A DNA stretch of 64,000 nucleotides from Rotaria macrura (taxonomy: Eukaryota; Rotifera; Eurotatoria; Philodinida; Philodinidae): contig OENT01000602.1 of assembly GCA_900239685.1 (NCBI GenBank), forward strand, positions 29,615-93,614, written 5' to 3'. Below, piece by piece: positions 10,501 to 24,233 of the stretch. The number at the start of each line of letters is the position of its first letter. Positions within the stretch are counted from its first letter, which is position 1. Made by a program: the position numbers and the translations under genes. The notes below the pieces were generated by a model. That model ran no database searches and was not told where the DNA came from. It saw nothing but the letters and a program-made list of their open reading frames with translations.

Positions 10501-13500
10501 GACGTGCTATTCAAAAGATTATGGTGTACACGCCGGTGACACTAGAAGAAATGAATCATGTGTTGAAGTCAGAGCAAAGTAAGGTACGGCAAAAAGAAAC
10601 CAACGATTCGCATTGAAATCAATTATCGAACCCTAATTAAGCCAAAATGGAGAACGAAATCCATTAAAGTACTTCTTAATTGATTTTTTTTTGAAGAGAA
10701 TTGAAAACCAAACGTCATCAATTGTTTTAAATGTTCAATAAAATTATCTCCATCACTAATAATCGAGAAATGAACGCTCGACACAATTGATAACGGCTAA
10801 TCCTAATCGTCGTAAACATTGTAATAGAGCAAGAAACTGTTCAAGGTGAACACACATCATTGTTTGACCAAAAAAATTGATAATTGTAATTAATACTTTC
10901 AAAGTTCATTAATAGACAATGACAGAGAAAAGAGGGCAAATGCTATTGGATGTTGTTGATAAAGACTGGCTTATATATCAACGTATTCTGGATTTAAAAA
11001 TAAGAACAAAGGTTCGAGTCAAGCAACTCGAAAAATCTGACGAAAGATTTGTTGCAACGGCGTAAGAGAATAATTAGACAACATCAAGCAAGAGAAACAA
11101 GATGCTGCATTCTATAAAAAAAGAAACGGTGAATAATGATTCGATACCATAGTTCAGTTCGATCAATTTCATTGCGAGCAAGTGACTAAATTGTTGAATT
11201 GAGAAGAGAAACGAAATCAATCCAGATTAATACAGTGTTTCTTCTTCATCTGATACCGTTAAGGAAATCACTTTGTTTTGTCTAATAAGACGACATGTAA
11301 GGTCCGAGTGAAATTTATCAATCAGTTAAAAATTAATTAAGTATTTTTCAAAATTCATTAGGACACGTTTGAGATGATCAATTATGTTACGAAATATATA
11401 TAGAATTTCATTAGTCCATAAGTAATTAAAAATTAACTGAAGCAATTTCAACCGGATTTTGATTCAGGAAGAAAGTCATGATTCTCTAGAAAATATATAC
11501 AATAAGAGTTTGTTAAAAAGCAGACATGAAATTCAGAAGAAGAAAAATAATCCTTCGACAAACGATCACTAAGTAGTTATTTCATCCAATCGATTCATTG
11601 ATGACATTTTAAACTCATTCTGTACCTCAATGAAAATAATGTTTAACTAAGAATTTATCCAAATTTTCTAAGTGAAACTTATTATATCCGTGCCCATCGA
11701 AAATGTGATTTTGGTGTTACTTTCGTTTTAAAGAACTTCAATCAATATTCGGTTGTTCATTCATTTTCACAAAGAGACAGACATAATTCACAGCGTGTAT
11801 TTATCTCGAATAGATTCTCAATTATACGAATTATTCAGGTTGCTATTTGAAAAGTCTTCGTAAAATAGAACTTAATGAACAATTCATTTTCAGATTATTT
11901 CCTCATTCAAAAAAAAACATTTAATTTACAAGGTCATGTTCGAATTTGAACTATTGTCAACGCTGTTACACTAATCAAAATAGATGGTAAATTACCCTAA
12001 ATGAAACTTAAAAATAATCAATCGTTTCACAATAAAATTTAGAAGATGGAATCTATAATGAGAATTATTTGCATTGCTTTTCACTTCCCTATTGGTACTT
12101 GAATTTTTTTGGAGTTGAGAAAATTCTCACTTAGTCAATATATACGTTATGTAAATGTTGTTCAAATGTAGACGATTCTAATCGAGTGAGCAGATAAAAT
12201 AAACAAGTGAGTCATAATCACAACAGATATCTAAATTCTACAAGAAAACAGCTGTCATTGAAGAGATTCAGTCTTTCATTTATCTCGTTTTTGAATCTAT
12301 TTCACAGCTAAGAGAATCAAACGAGAAAATTTTCTACGGGTCTTTATCAGTCGAAGGTTCAACAGATCAAATTCGTCGTTTGAAACAATCAATTAACAAT
12401 TCGAATTCATGAGACCAATCGAGTAATTGATAGAAATTCATTGTCGAGCATTAGTTTCATAGATTCGAATGATAATGAACTTGTAAGTGTATTGGATTAG
12501 ACTATTCAAAGTATTCATTGACCACAGATCTATTTGATTTAATAATTAGAATATACATATACATAGTATATGGCATCTTTAAAAACCGATCCACAAAATT
12601 AGTTGCAGTTTGTCACAGAAAGAGCAATGTTTCAGATTTTAAACTATAATACATCGCCTCAACTATTTCTTCCAGTTTACTTGTGTTCGCCTAACGCTTC
12701 TTAATTTTTTTACAGCTTATTGTACTTCTTGATTTAACCTAAAAGCCCAACTAAGCTGAGTATGGATGCTATTTTTTCGCTTTTTATTGGTTATGACACC
12801 TAATGATTTTCCAAAATGATCTCGAAAGACAATATAGCTTAAGCGCAATCGAGTCGGTATACAATACGAAGATAATTAATAAGTGTGACTGTGAGGCTTC
12901 TGTGAACTAATATACAAATAACCATAATAGTATTTTGTCTTCATCATATGAAGAAATTATTATTACACCTGACATACCAATGCCAAACTCGGAAAAACAA
13001 TTAAATAGTCATCTGATTATGAAGAAAATTGTTCTGCATTATTGTGTAAATATTATTCTACAGATTATATTTATCTTTTTACTCAAGTTTATTATCATAA
13101 TTGAATTTTTCAAAAACAAAAGTTTCAATCTTATATTGCCCGTTGAAAGATGAATAGCAACTACTATGTTTCTGATACATAGTCGATTGAAAATATTGTG
13201 CTCATATGAAGCTCAGATATATTTTCTTCATTGACATAAGAAAAGATTCTGAAGATATTTACATATAACTTCGGGTGAAGAAATTTTCATCAGATTAATA
13301 ATTTGAATCGATTTGACTAAGAATGCAACCAAGTAGGCTGGTATTTACAATTTACCGAGGATCACTACAATATACCAGTCGCAGATTCAAATTAAAAGTT
13401 TTGATATTTGATGTGCATTCGAATAGTCGCATGATTACAGATCTCAAATTTTAAACTCACTTAGCCGTACTATGGTAAAGTTATAGACAATATCTATTTT

Positions 13501-16050
13501 TCAGCATTGCCAAGCTACTATCAAAAATTGTTCCATAAATGCTTACAAGGATTATTCTACAAGAAATTACAAAGACTTTCGTACAATAAAATCGGGCTGC
13601 GGTGATGTTGGATTAAAAAAGAGATTCACAACCACACCAAATGCTCACTGAACCATTTTATGTTTTTTTTTTGTTAAGATAAGGAGAACACCAAAAGTTT
13701 TCGTTTGTTCTTTACTCTGTTATATATTGAGAGCAAAAAGTGTAAATTGTTCTCTTTCTTTCTTTCGCTTTCTACTCGATAGCTTCCTACGACAAATATA
13801 AACGACTAGATCAGAGCACAGGTTTGTTGACAAGAGAATCTTTTAAAAAATTCAGCTTACTTTAAATTTCGCATTACTAGCGGCGAAGATTTTTTATACA
13901 GTCATGATTTCGTAATAAACGATACTTATAGTAAGCATCTATTGATAACGAGTTTTTTTTTCGTTTTATTAATCGAATTATTAAAATTTGCTAAATAAAG
14001 GATTATATTTTTAGTAGATTTCTTTCGTATTGATTTTTTCTAAATAACTTATCATCTAATCACATAAATTTGTCATGTTTTCAATCAAATAAACATTTTA
14101 CAATAACCTCTGCTGACAGATTATGTTAATGTTTACAATGTATTTTAGTTACATTTTAATTGTTCAATGTTTCCTTTAATCCACTTTTCAAAATTTACTC
14201 ATACAGAAAAATTTCTGATTAATCTTATATTATAGCGTGAGATTTTCAAACGTAACGGTATTCTATCGGGAATTTTTTTTCAAAAGAGAGTGTGAAATTC
14301 AGTGAAAGTTTCAAACCAAAGAACTATCTTAGACTTTGACACTGCTCCTCGTGACCTATTGTTTGAATATAGTTTCGGTTAAAAAGAGATTACGCATTCA
14401 AGAATATTTCTAAGGTATAAATCGCCTCTTAAAGTACATATTTGGGGAGACAAGACAGACGGAGTAATAACGATTCGTATATGCGAGAAGTTCGACAATG
14501 ATGATGGTGAAGTTGCACATTTCTAGTTAGTATAATTTGTTTTGATAGAGACATGCTTCATTATGGAGTCTAATATTTTCCAATATTATTCCAATGAACA
14601 TACATTAGATCTACTTGATTAGAAGAGAATTCAGATGATCATATTTTATAACTATAAATTCCAATGCTAGAAGGTTTCATCTGTTTCATATATTCTTTGC
14701 TTTAATAAACTTGATTGCGTAATAATTAAAGCAGACAATTAAAGAGCACTATCCATTATATTTATTTAAAGGAGAACAAGAATAAGATAGTTTTATTGAA
14801 TAAATGTAATTATTTTTTATAAAATTTATTTGGTCGAATGAAGTAAATAGAGTTACCTATTTTTTTCACTCTCTCATCGTGTATGATATAATTGTTTAGT
14901 TGAGTATAAAAAGATGGAGAACAAATTAAAAAAGAAAAAGAATGCTTGATTCGAGTCTACGAGGATAGATAAAAAGAGAATGTGTATGTAGACGCACGTG
15001 TTTTTCATTCTCTACACTCAAAGTCGCATAAATACCCCCAATTGCTTTTCAGTGTCAGATGTATCAAAGTGTAGTATAGAACGCAACTGTGTGTTAGAAG
15101 ACAGTTTAATTACAATGACAATGGTTTTGCAAAGAATTATTTTTCGAAAATATTAACAATGATGACTAATTAAGAAAAATCCATCACTTGAAACAGAAAC
15201 TTTTCAAGAAAAAATCGGAAATAAAATATTTGTAATATTGACGTTTAGTCTAGAAACAGAAACAATATTTTCCATTCGTAAAACTAAGTTTTCGTCATCA
15301 TAGTCAATTAATGAGGTTCGAAAGTCGCTAATAGAAGAATTTGATTCCGTGACAGCCGTGATCGTGCATCGACTATTTCGATTTTCTATGCTCAATTGGC
15401 ATTCTTTACGATAATAGAACAAGATCAATTGCAACTTTGTAAAAATATTTTCGTACTTCAATGAGAAGCAGTGCTCTATCATGCTCATCTCAGAACTAGT
15501 GTTCGATAGAATCAAACGTTTTTCTCGTTTTCAAAACATTGCTATTAATTGAACTGAGGATTTTGTTAATGATACAACTTCGATGGACTACAGAACTAAA
15601 TACCAAACATAGATCAAATACATTAGCTCTTCGTCTTACATGGAAATTTGAAGTGAAACAAAAGAAATTGATCTCTTTCTACTGACACCATCAATAAATA
15701 TATGTGTGCAGTTCATATGTCATTGGTGTTGAAAATCAAAGCCAGATTGAGAATACTGAATTTACATGAATGGCATAAATAAAAAGTGGCGTGTGGGAGG
15801 TTCAGGGGTTTCCCTACTAAAGCACAACCAACTTTCACATCCTTCCAAAAATACCATCAAATTTATATGCAGAAGGCTAGATGAAATGTGTTGTTGCCGC
15901 ACTCAACACTTGTTATCACTAATTTGAGAAAATTAGTCAATTACTTAAACGAACATTCATTGATAGTTATAAATCAAGAATAATTTATTATGAATTATTT
16001 CGTACTAGAATAGTCTATGGCAAACGGGTTATTGTTCAAAGAAAGACGGA
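7523..16050. other. 8.5-kb gene-poor region
   Basis: Very AT-rich with frequent homopolymers. No frame has conserved motifs. Weak coding-like stretches are plus 8380-8644 (open apart from one TAA), minus 10142-10345, plus 10919-11065 (48 aa, charged) and plus 12230-12412 (helical, charged, no ATG). Open frames of these lengths are expected by chance in this much sequence, so none is called. They could be remnants of decayed genes. Confidence 0.5.
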
Positions 16051-16484
16051 TTATTCATCAGCTGTTGATGTTAATGAATCGTCAACCGAAAAGTGAGGCT
16101 CTGGTGGTTGCGCAGGTGGCTTTTGGCCAGGCGCCAGCATCTGCATTCCGCCTGTAAGAAAAGAAACTTTGACAAATTTGTTGTCGGGTACAGCGATCTA
16201 AAATAGTAACATGAAATAAAGGGTTGACGTAATGGCAACTAACTAACTGTACCTTGTAATCATGAATTATGCCACAAGCCTCAAGATGACGGACACGCAC
16301 TGGTTTCAAATCAAAATTGGCAGGAATCGATGGAAATTTCTTTCGAACTTCGCTATCAATAGACTTCTTGTACTAGAATAACAGAGCATATGCATGAAAA
16401 GAAATGAATACACGTATTTACTTTGTTGAACAATTCCAAGTCTTTATCCGTTACCGATTTGTATGAAAATCTGGAGTCAGCCAT
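16051..16484 (-). CDS. Small three-exon protein of unknown function (109 aa)
   Basis: Minus-strand exons 16422-16484, 16253-16372 and 16051-16197 (63, 120 and 147 nt) join in phase 0 at both junctions. The introns are 49 bp (16373-16421) and 55 bp (16198-16252), both GT-AG. The product starts MADSRFSYKSVTDKDLELFN and ends SVDDSLTSTADE. It is hydrophilic, with a basic N-terminal half containing PANFDLKPVRVRHLEACGII, then IAVPDNKFVKVSFLTGGMQM, then a Pro/Gln-rich tail (PGQKPPAQPPEP). No signal peptide or membrane segment is visible, so it is probably intracellular. I do not recognise the family. Perfect phase agreement, canonical splice sites and protein-like composition make it very likely a real gene. 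Confidence 0.75.
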
Positions 16485-19400
16485 GAGGATTTTTGCTTTT
16501 ATACAATATTCGACGAAAATGAATAAATGCTCGTATATTTATACAGAGATGAATTAATTCTCTTCCCGTTCTTTCCTTATAAGACCCATACCGTCGCTTA
16601 TACTTATACACTCTCGAGCAGATATAAGCAGCAACGTATTTTTATACATAATTACTATCAATATGACCATGAAAATCTACACAGTACATTTATTTTTCGA
16701 ATCATTTACATAAATAAGCAAAATAAATATGTTGTTGTTGTTGCGATAGTCAGCGTTCTCCTGATTGTATGCATTCTTTCTATGCATACTAATAAACGAT
16801 AAAATGCACTGATTTATGGTACAAAGTTACAAATCATCGAAATTAGAAATGTCCAATAGAAATATATTAAAAGAATAACATCAACACTGTTGCATTTTGA
16901 ATGAGATAGTTCGATATTGTTCAATATCAAAGATTCGCTCAGTTTACTCTATAAATGGATAAAATCTAGGCTTTTGTACCGTTCATGAGTACAAAAGTAG
17001 TTCTATTGTCAATTCAAGTATACTGAAAAATAACCATTTTACCTAAAAATAAAATTTAATGAATTCAGTTTTCATTTTTAATACCTTGTGCGGCCAAGAA
17101 AGACAGTCTTTGTGTGCATGCTTCAACACTGTTTTAACTATTTCTCAATTGAGTTGAAAGAATTTTCAGCAAAAATGTTTCGAAAAGTCAACTTGTGAGC
17201 TTCGAAATTAGGAAAAAGTTATGTTTTTGATCAATAGAGTTTCAGTATTTCATTAGTTTTTTTCGCTAATCATCAAAACACAATCCTCAATTTGTGCATC
17301 TCAATCTTGACTTCTTCCCGATGTCACTATACTTTAAAGCCTATCTTACATGTATGTACATCAAATAAGAAAATAAATTCGACGAGTAAAACAGAAACAT
17401 TAATCAAAGATCTTGACGAAAGAAATAAAAATAACTGCGTACATCTGGATGAGGACTGATTATTGATTGACAAGGTAATAGAACGAATGAGGTATGTGCA
17501 TGAATAATCTTTTCCTTTATTTATAGAACAGAACTTTTTCGACATGTTGCAGAGTTGATATTTTTTTTCTTCTATGCTTGGAGCAGTATTTACAATAGAT
17601 ATCTAGAACAAAACGTACTCGTACAGACTCTGTTGACACGAGCAGAATGAATCATAACGTGCAAAATTAACATTTGTCACAATAGGGAAAATAAAATGAG
17701 ATCCTCGAAGTTTTTTCTTTAATGAGAAATATAAGTTGATACGAAAAAAAGTAGACAACAGGGGAATAGAAACATCCCATGTCGTTCCGGTCAGATCCAA
17801 CACTCACCCCCCCCCCTATAGTCTCGGTAATGCCTGAAACGGAGAAAACAATTGCGATTAACTAGTGATCATTAAAATAGTGAAATATGACGGGCAGTTT
17901 TACCTAGGTTAGTAGAGCATATCACTCTATTATTATCTGACATGCTTACAAGAAGACAAAACAAGAAAAAGGATTTAAAACGATGAACATAAACAAATTA
18001 AAAATTACTGTTAAAGTTTGAATAATAAGAAGATTGCCTTAAAATAATAAAGAATCGAATACTAATACTGAATTGAATTCTCCAGTCCAAATAAAAATTT
18101 CTTTACTATAGTTTACCATATGTGCATTTCGTTTTCAGAATCAACCTATAAAACAGAATGTACAGCGTGAAACTGTACAGTTTCTGTACATATGTCTAAT
18201 TTAACGTTTTTCCTCTGCAATATTTTGTCGTCATTACATTTTGATTTTCGATATTTTGTCCGGTAACTGTTTCGTAACGGTGTGTGTTTTAGTTTGTTAG
18301 AACAGAATATTCACACGCACTCGGTAAATGGAGTTCAGTAGATATACACTGAATTCAAACGACATTGGAATTATAATAGAAATCGTTGGATTTCATCAAA
18401 ATTGTTGTTACAGTGTATTGTTTGAGTATATCAATCATCGACAACGAACGTCACACGCAGTTGACAGTTGTAAATACAACATCCGTATGAAAACAATCCA
18501 ATCGCTTATGATAACACAATGTCATTTACACTAATCAATTTTATTGTAATGTAAACAGAACACAGAAAAACATTCTTTGCTTGATATCCGATGTATTCGT
18601 TTTTATCCTTTTAGGATCGAATCAGCTTGCAAGTTTTTTCATGGTAAGTCAAATATGCTACCCTGTGTTTTGATTTGAGAAGGAGAATTTTACTTCATTA
18701 GAATAAGCAATACATGACACATCATGATTCATCTAATTTATAAATGAAAAGCAATTTATTTATAAAAAATGGCTCGATCAACAGGGAAAACAATAATTAT
18801 AATTGAATTCTCAGAAAATTTGCATTGCTGAAATACAGAAATATTTTGACAATTGTTGATTCTATCTCCATTATACTGCATTTTCTGTGTAAAATACAAA
18901 TTCTGCAAAAAATGAAAGTTCATTTATTTAGAAAACATCAGTTAGATTAAGTAACAATTCGACTGACAACACAGTGTCCACTTCTAGATTACTTGTATGA
19001 AAAATTATACTGAACTCTATTGGCGCCGGTCTATGTGTCGTTCATATTTGTGAAAACATCAATATTTACTCCACTTATCTTAATACTTCATCAATGAATA
19101 AAGCCAAATGAGACAACGTTTTTCTTAGTTTTAAAATTTACTTTTTGGCATGCTATATTCAGTGATTCAAACCTGTACTAAGGCAATTGAATAACGTTAA
19201 ATGTTGTTGTGTTTTAAGAGTCTACTTGTCGACTATTAATCCCATTCATTGACTGCATTCGAATGTCTAGGAAATTCTACAATAAGTTTGTTTTCCAATA
19301 ATTATCAACAATAGACATTTATAAATATTGTAATATTTAGTTTTGTATTTTCAGCTTTAGTAAGTAATTTTCTTTTCTTACTATTGTTTAATCATTTGTT

Positions 19401-19765
19401 GGGCGATACGAGGATCATATGGCATTGTCAATATTAAGGTGTCGACGTGGATATGCAGCGAAGAACAGATTCACGTTCATATCCACACTCTATGACATTG
19501 TTTGCACATGAGTTAAGTTTTGTTAATCGAAAAAAAAATCACAAAACTGATCGCACACGTAACATACTAACCTCGCTAACAACTTTGATGATATTATACG
19601 TGGTACACTGCCCTATTTTTATAGAATGTGGGTCTTGCGGATCTTAAGAATTATTTATAGAGTACGCATAGCATATGTGGATATTACATTCACCGCTTTT
19701 GGATGGTGTTGATGTAGCACGTCGACAGAATTGTTCATCGCATGTATTCAGTGTACATCCCTTAT
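16485..19765. other. Intergenic, no gene recognised
   Basis: AT-rich, with a poly-C run near 17807-17815 and scattered short open frames without motifs (for example plus 16527-16802 and plus 18328-18534). Nothing here can be supported as a gene. Confidence 0.5.
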
Positions 19766-20182
19766 TTATAAGGCGTGGATTTTGTCAAGCTTTGGTGTTG
19801 TAGGAACGATTGTTTCAGTACACATAAGATATAAACGACAGCAACCGTCATAACGTTCGGTGTCGTGCACATTTTTCTCACAAGTATTGATCGATTGGGA
19901 AGCTACGTGTTTCAATATATGACCATCGACGCAGATTGTAACCATCACTTCGTGAAATACCAGCGAACTGCCACATAAAGCCTTCAAAGATGCCGAACAC
20001 TGACTAAATTCCTCCGTGGTTTCTTCGTTTGAACAAAATGGAAAGCAGATATGCATGTCTTTCGGATAGAAGACTAAGTAGAATACACATCGAAGAATAT
20101 CGTAACTACTCAGAATACAGATAACACAGTAAACAACTGTGTAACAACGTGTTGAATAGATTGACAACATTCTTTTTTCCAT
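19766..20182 (-). CDS. Possible Cys-rich secreted or membrane protein (138 aa), unrecognised
   Basis: An ATG-initiated frame of 138 codons, in a local patch of less AT-rich sequence, is longer than most chance frames here. Residues 1-38 are hydrophobic (CYTVVYCVICILSSYDILRC), compatible with a signal peptide or membrane anchor. The remainder has spaced cysteines (FCSNEE, QCSASLKALC, ICVDG, TCEK, CCRLYLMC), which fits an extracellular disulfide-bonded domain. No family is recognised and no intron was identified. It could be a small secreted protein, one exon of a larger gene, or chance. Confidence 0.35.
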   Translation of the reverse strand: MEKRMLSIYSTRCYTVVYCVICILSSYDILRCVFYLVFYPKDMHICFPFCSNEETTEEFSQCSASLKALCGSSLVFHEVMVTICVDGHILKHVASQSINTCEKNVHDTERYDGCCRLYLMCTETIVPTTPKLDKIHAL

Positions 20183-20385
20183 GATTTCTTTAGGAAAATA
20201 AATAATTTCAGTGATTCTACATGCTTGTATTCATTGAAAAGCTTTGATGTCAGTTTTAACTGAATGCGGACCTTTCATACGGATTAAACTCTTATTGAAA
20301 ACGTTTTTGTCAATGTGGCTATGGTGTGGATGCGTGAACCTGCATTGAAGTGAAGACAATCATATTCGTACTCGGTTCAAGTCGC

Positions 20386-21634
20386 AGTAAACCCCTCCCC
20401 CGATTAGAAGACCATCTCAAAGTCATTTATGCGAAAACCATACAAGAAGGCCATGCTTTTTTATGGATAGTTAAGAACCTTGTAAAATGTTTTTAAAATT
20501 TTTACTAAAATTTTGCAACTTCCAGGATCATGCTTGATCGCTACTGCATTGTGTTTCAGTTTCTCTAAATATCTAAAAAAATGTATTCATCTTCCGAAAA
20601 TCTTCAAGACTAAACTAAGTTTGATTTGCTTATTTTAAAACTTGATTGATTTGTTTCGATATGATTGAATGCTTTCTGATTAGATATAAAAATCTTTGTT
20701 GTCTGAAGCTTTGGCAGGTGATGAACTTCATATTGGCAGAGAGGAATAGATGGCAACCAAAGAAAGAAATTAGATGAAATAAAGAGTAGGAATACACCAG
20801 CAGCCACGAATGCACAATCGAATACTTCAAATACAGTACAAGGCACTATCAGATATTCAAGCAGAGACGCTGCAAGAAATCATTTTAAGCGAAACCTCTA
20901 TGCAAAAGAAAGTAACTTTGAACTTATGGAAAATAATCTGCCGGTACTCCATTTCAGATATTCAGATCTTTTCTAAGGTGCTGATTCCAAATCCCCCATC
21001 TGGATATGTCCCTGTAGTCAACTCGGATTTACAAGCGAAATAGAGATGTCTTCTGAATAACACGATAAGCCCCTATAGAAACAGTGCCTCATTGATGATG
21101 AAAAAGAGTCCTGAAGTTCAGCAGATTGGTATCCAGCAGTAATTATTTCTGAAATTGAAAGTCGTTTAAATGCACTTGCTCGCTCAAATAAGTAATTAAT
21201 TTGAATTCTGCTAATCATATCGAAGTGAGTGTCGATGAAGACTAGAAAGCAAAGCTCTTAAAGAATGGAAATCAACTGAGTTTCTGAAACCGAATCAGAT
21301 GAATGCTTGATGTTGGATTTTCAATGCTTTTCGGTTTTATAAAAACAATATGCTCTGTTCAGGAGAGAAAATAAAACATGAATTCATATGAAATAAACGT
21401 GAAAATATTCACTTGCAAATCAATCACAAGAGCTGAATCACAGTTATCAACCACTTCACAAATCGCAACATATTTGAATTTTTATTTGTAGAGCTCGAGG
21501 CATCAAATTAGTAAGCAACGAAAAATTTCGTAAGTTTCTACTAAAAAAGTTACATTACAAGACCATCTCAAGACGAGTGAAGTGAATTTCCATAATAGAA
21601 GGACATGGCCTTTAATTCTTGGGAGGGGTTTACT
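20386..21634. mobile_element. TIR-bounded 1.25-kb segment, putative non-autonomous DNA transposon
   Basis: The left end AGTAAACCCCTCCC (20386-20399) is exactly the reverse complement of GGGAGGGGTTTACT (21621-21634). Pairing continues imperfectly for about 19 more bases on each side. Subterminal direct similarity also occurs: AGACCATCTCAA at both ends, and AGAAGG(C/A)CATG. Between the ends only short open frames exist and no transposase motif is seen. No flanking target duplication was found, so this may be an old element or two inverted copies of a smaller repeat. Confidence 0.5.
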
Positions 21635-21763
21635 TGACAATGTCTCTTTTTATCTTGCTTGATGTATTTTTCGGTCCTTGAAATATGATATCGTAATATC
21701 TATTGTTTTTGGCAACAGTCTCTATGTCAATAGAGAAAGAAAAACTACCGATGTAACTTTTTT

Positions 21764-22045
21764 TCGAGACGCAACGCGTCTCTGAGCTTTTGTGAACTTT
21801 AGTAATTCACGCATCATGACGCATCTTGAATGCAACATTTTCGGGGGTGCAGACGCTTCCAAGGTAACCTGTCGCCTCTTCACTCGCTCAGTATTTTAAA
21901 GCACCATAACTTGTTTGTATTTGACGATGCATTAGGGCCCGTCCAAAATGCAGCACTTTCAAGCGTGGGAACGCATCCAAAAGCAAACGCGTCTAAACTC
22001 GTCTGCATACATGATGCGCTAGAACGCGTTTACTGTTTTCCCCCA
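21764..22045. repeat. ACGC(A/G)TC-rich segment of unknown nature
   Basis: The motif ACGCATC/ACGCGTC and its complements recur at high density in a locally GC-richer block. It includes a perfect short palindrome, GAGACGCAACGCGTCTC, near 21764-21780. An 84-codon open frame overlaps it but has no motif. It looks like the inside of a repetitive element. Confidence 0.35.
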
Positions 22046-22157
22046 AAAAAATTCAAAACTATCACCACTCTATGTCGGAATTGAGCAGACGTATCATATT
22101 AAGCAATGATATAACACCCAAATGCCACGAGCAACAGAGTAGTAACTTTTCGATCAA

Positions 22158-22232
22158 TAGCGTGAACCAAGATTTGAACCCAAGAGCTGTTAATTACAAG
22201 CCGAACATAACTTGCGCTGAGCCATTCATTGC
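22158..22232 (-). pseudogene. tRNA-like relic with A- and B-box (possible SINE head)
   Basis: Read on the minus strand, this 75-nt segment has TGGCTCAGCGCA (like the internal A box) and GGGTTCAAATC (like the B box) at tRNA spacing, and CTTGTAA where an anticodon loop would lie (anticodon TGT would be Thr). Stems are poor: about 4 of 7 acceptor pairs hold and the D stem fails. It is therefore a decayed tRNA or a tRNA-derived element, not a working gene. Confidence 0.35.
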
Positions 22233-24233
22233 TTGATATTCATATTATCTTCATGAATCACATGAATTAATCGTTTTACGGTGCTTTCGATAAGTTTAAG
22301 AATAGAGCTGTCGACTTATCTTGCTTTGTAAAAGAAATATAGTTAGGATATTTATTTTAATGAAATCACGATAAGTCTTTCTTTTCATCGATGTAAAAAC
22401 ACTGAAAAAAATTCAAAATTTTGGTTACTGAAAAAATTAAGGAAAACAAATATGTCTGTCGTAGAATGCCTTAAATGTACATATACGCAGTATAATAATA
22501 TTAATTAATATTTTTTCCATTAGTATAAGGACACTATAACAACCATTTTTATAGAATATGAGAACGATATATCACAACACATCAAATAAAAAATCTTGCC
22601 TGTGTATAGTCTTTAGTAACCGTCATACTGCAATCTTTTAACTCATCCATTGGAAATAGAGTGATTGATCTTATAGCAAGAATTTTCTAAACTTACTTGA
22701 CTATTTTTTATAATAGAATATTGATCGATATTTATAGTAAAATATTTAAAAAATTGTTTGTTTTCATTTTTTTAAATAGCTAAAATGTTTGTTTTTTCGT
22801 TTTTCTTAACTTCATAAAATAAGTTTTACTTCGATGCATTTTTCTTTATAAAAGACTAACAACAGCAAGTGATAAATATTTGAAGAGTAACGTTATAATC
22901 TTTGTGTAGATCAAATTCATTTTGAATTCCATCTTATCGAGAGCGTAAAAATATACCATGTAACTATATTACGAAAAGCATGCATTCGAGAAGAAGAGTA
23001 GTTCATATTCTCTGTTTTTATAAGTGCCGCATCTACGTATTTCTTTCCATTCCATTCGAAGAAACGACCACAACCATAATAAGGTGAGTAAAATTAACCT
23101 GACCTCACTAGTTAATCAGTAATGGGTGCAATCTTTCGTCTTTGTTAATGTAGTTATGATATGGGAAAATAACAAACGATCAAGCACTACGTCATTATTT
23201 AAATTTGCTGTAATACATTTTTATTCTTAGAATCCATCAATGAAAATTTCCTATCATTAACCAGTTATTGTACCACAAAACGAAAACAGTACATGTTACC
23301 TGTTATTGTAACTACGTGGTGACAAAAATTTCTCATGCCTACATGACTAGCAGAACGAAAGTAAGCCACGCGGTGAGAAAAAGAACAGAGAGGCAAAAGA
23401 TTAATCATTATTTGCCACATATTCGACTGTCAAATCATAGCAATAGATTGTGTGCTCGCGCAGCAATGAAACTGATCAGATGCAGCTGAAAAGTGTACCT
23501 CGGCGACTCGAAAAAAACAAATTGTGTAACTTTCGATTATTCTCTCTTTTATAGTAATGTTTGAAGATTTAATTTTTTTGTTCGAGCTGTTGAAGTGTTC
23601 TGCTTATCGACATAGTAATTTTTAGTAAGACTAACGCGAACATTTTTATGAAACATAACTGATTTGTCGTTACACGGTTTTATTTACGAGTGAAACAAGA
23701 GCTCGGTAGTAGTGTGAGAATTAATAACAACTAGTCTGTGAGTTCAATTTAGGTATCGTTTAATCGCTTCAATACTATTCTTATTGATACTACTTTTAAA
23801 CGTCGTTAAAATTCATATAAGATGCATTGCACACATAAAGTTCAGCAAACGATTCTACCTATATAAAAAAATAATCAAAAGAACGATTAAAANGATTAAA
23901 ATCGAGTTTTAATCGAGTTTTTGATTATTAAAACTGATTTTTTTTACAATTTTATTTTACATGGGTAAGATAGAGAAAGTTTTGCTATTTCTGATACGCT
24001 GTTCTAGGTAGAAGTTATAGATTGTCTCCTGTCACGAAAATTAACAACAATGGATTAAAGTCGTTTTCATATCTTGGCACACGTGGCTTTTCTGATGCTT
24101 ATCATCAATTTCAGTAAAACGTGATATGTCAGAAAGATCGTTTTTCGTGTTTATTCTCTCTTCATGGTTGCAACAACTTAGAAGAACGTTTTTACATAGA
24201 ATTTATTTATCAGAAACGAGAAAAGCAGTATAG
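22233..24233. other. Intergenic, one foldback, no gene recognised
   Basis: AT-rich DNA. The plus frame 23268-23489 has no motif. A short foldback containing one ambiguous base lies at 23871-23928. Nothing else is supported. Confidence 0.5.
23871..23928. repeat. Short foldback repeat
   Basis: ATAATCAAAAGAACGATTAAAA (a few bases beyond 20 in full, at 23871-23892) is nearly the reverse complement of 23907-23928. The spacer holds an unresolved base at 23893, as is common where a hairpin disturbs sequencing. Confidence 0.6.

Noticed and set aside
12230-12412. Charged, helical open stretch without ATG
   Set aside because: About 60 codons open is expected many times by chance in 64 kb; no neighbour exon found.
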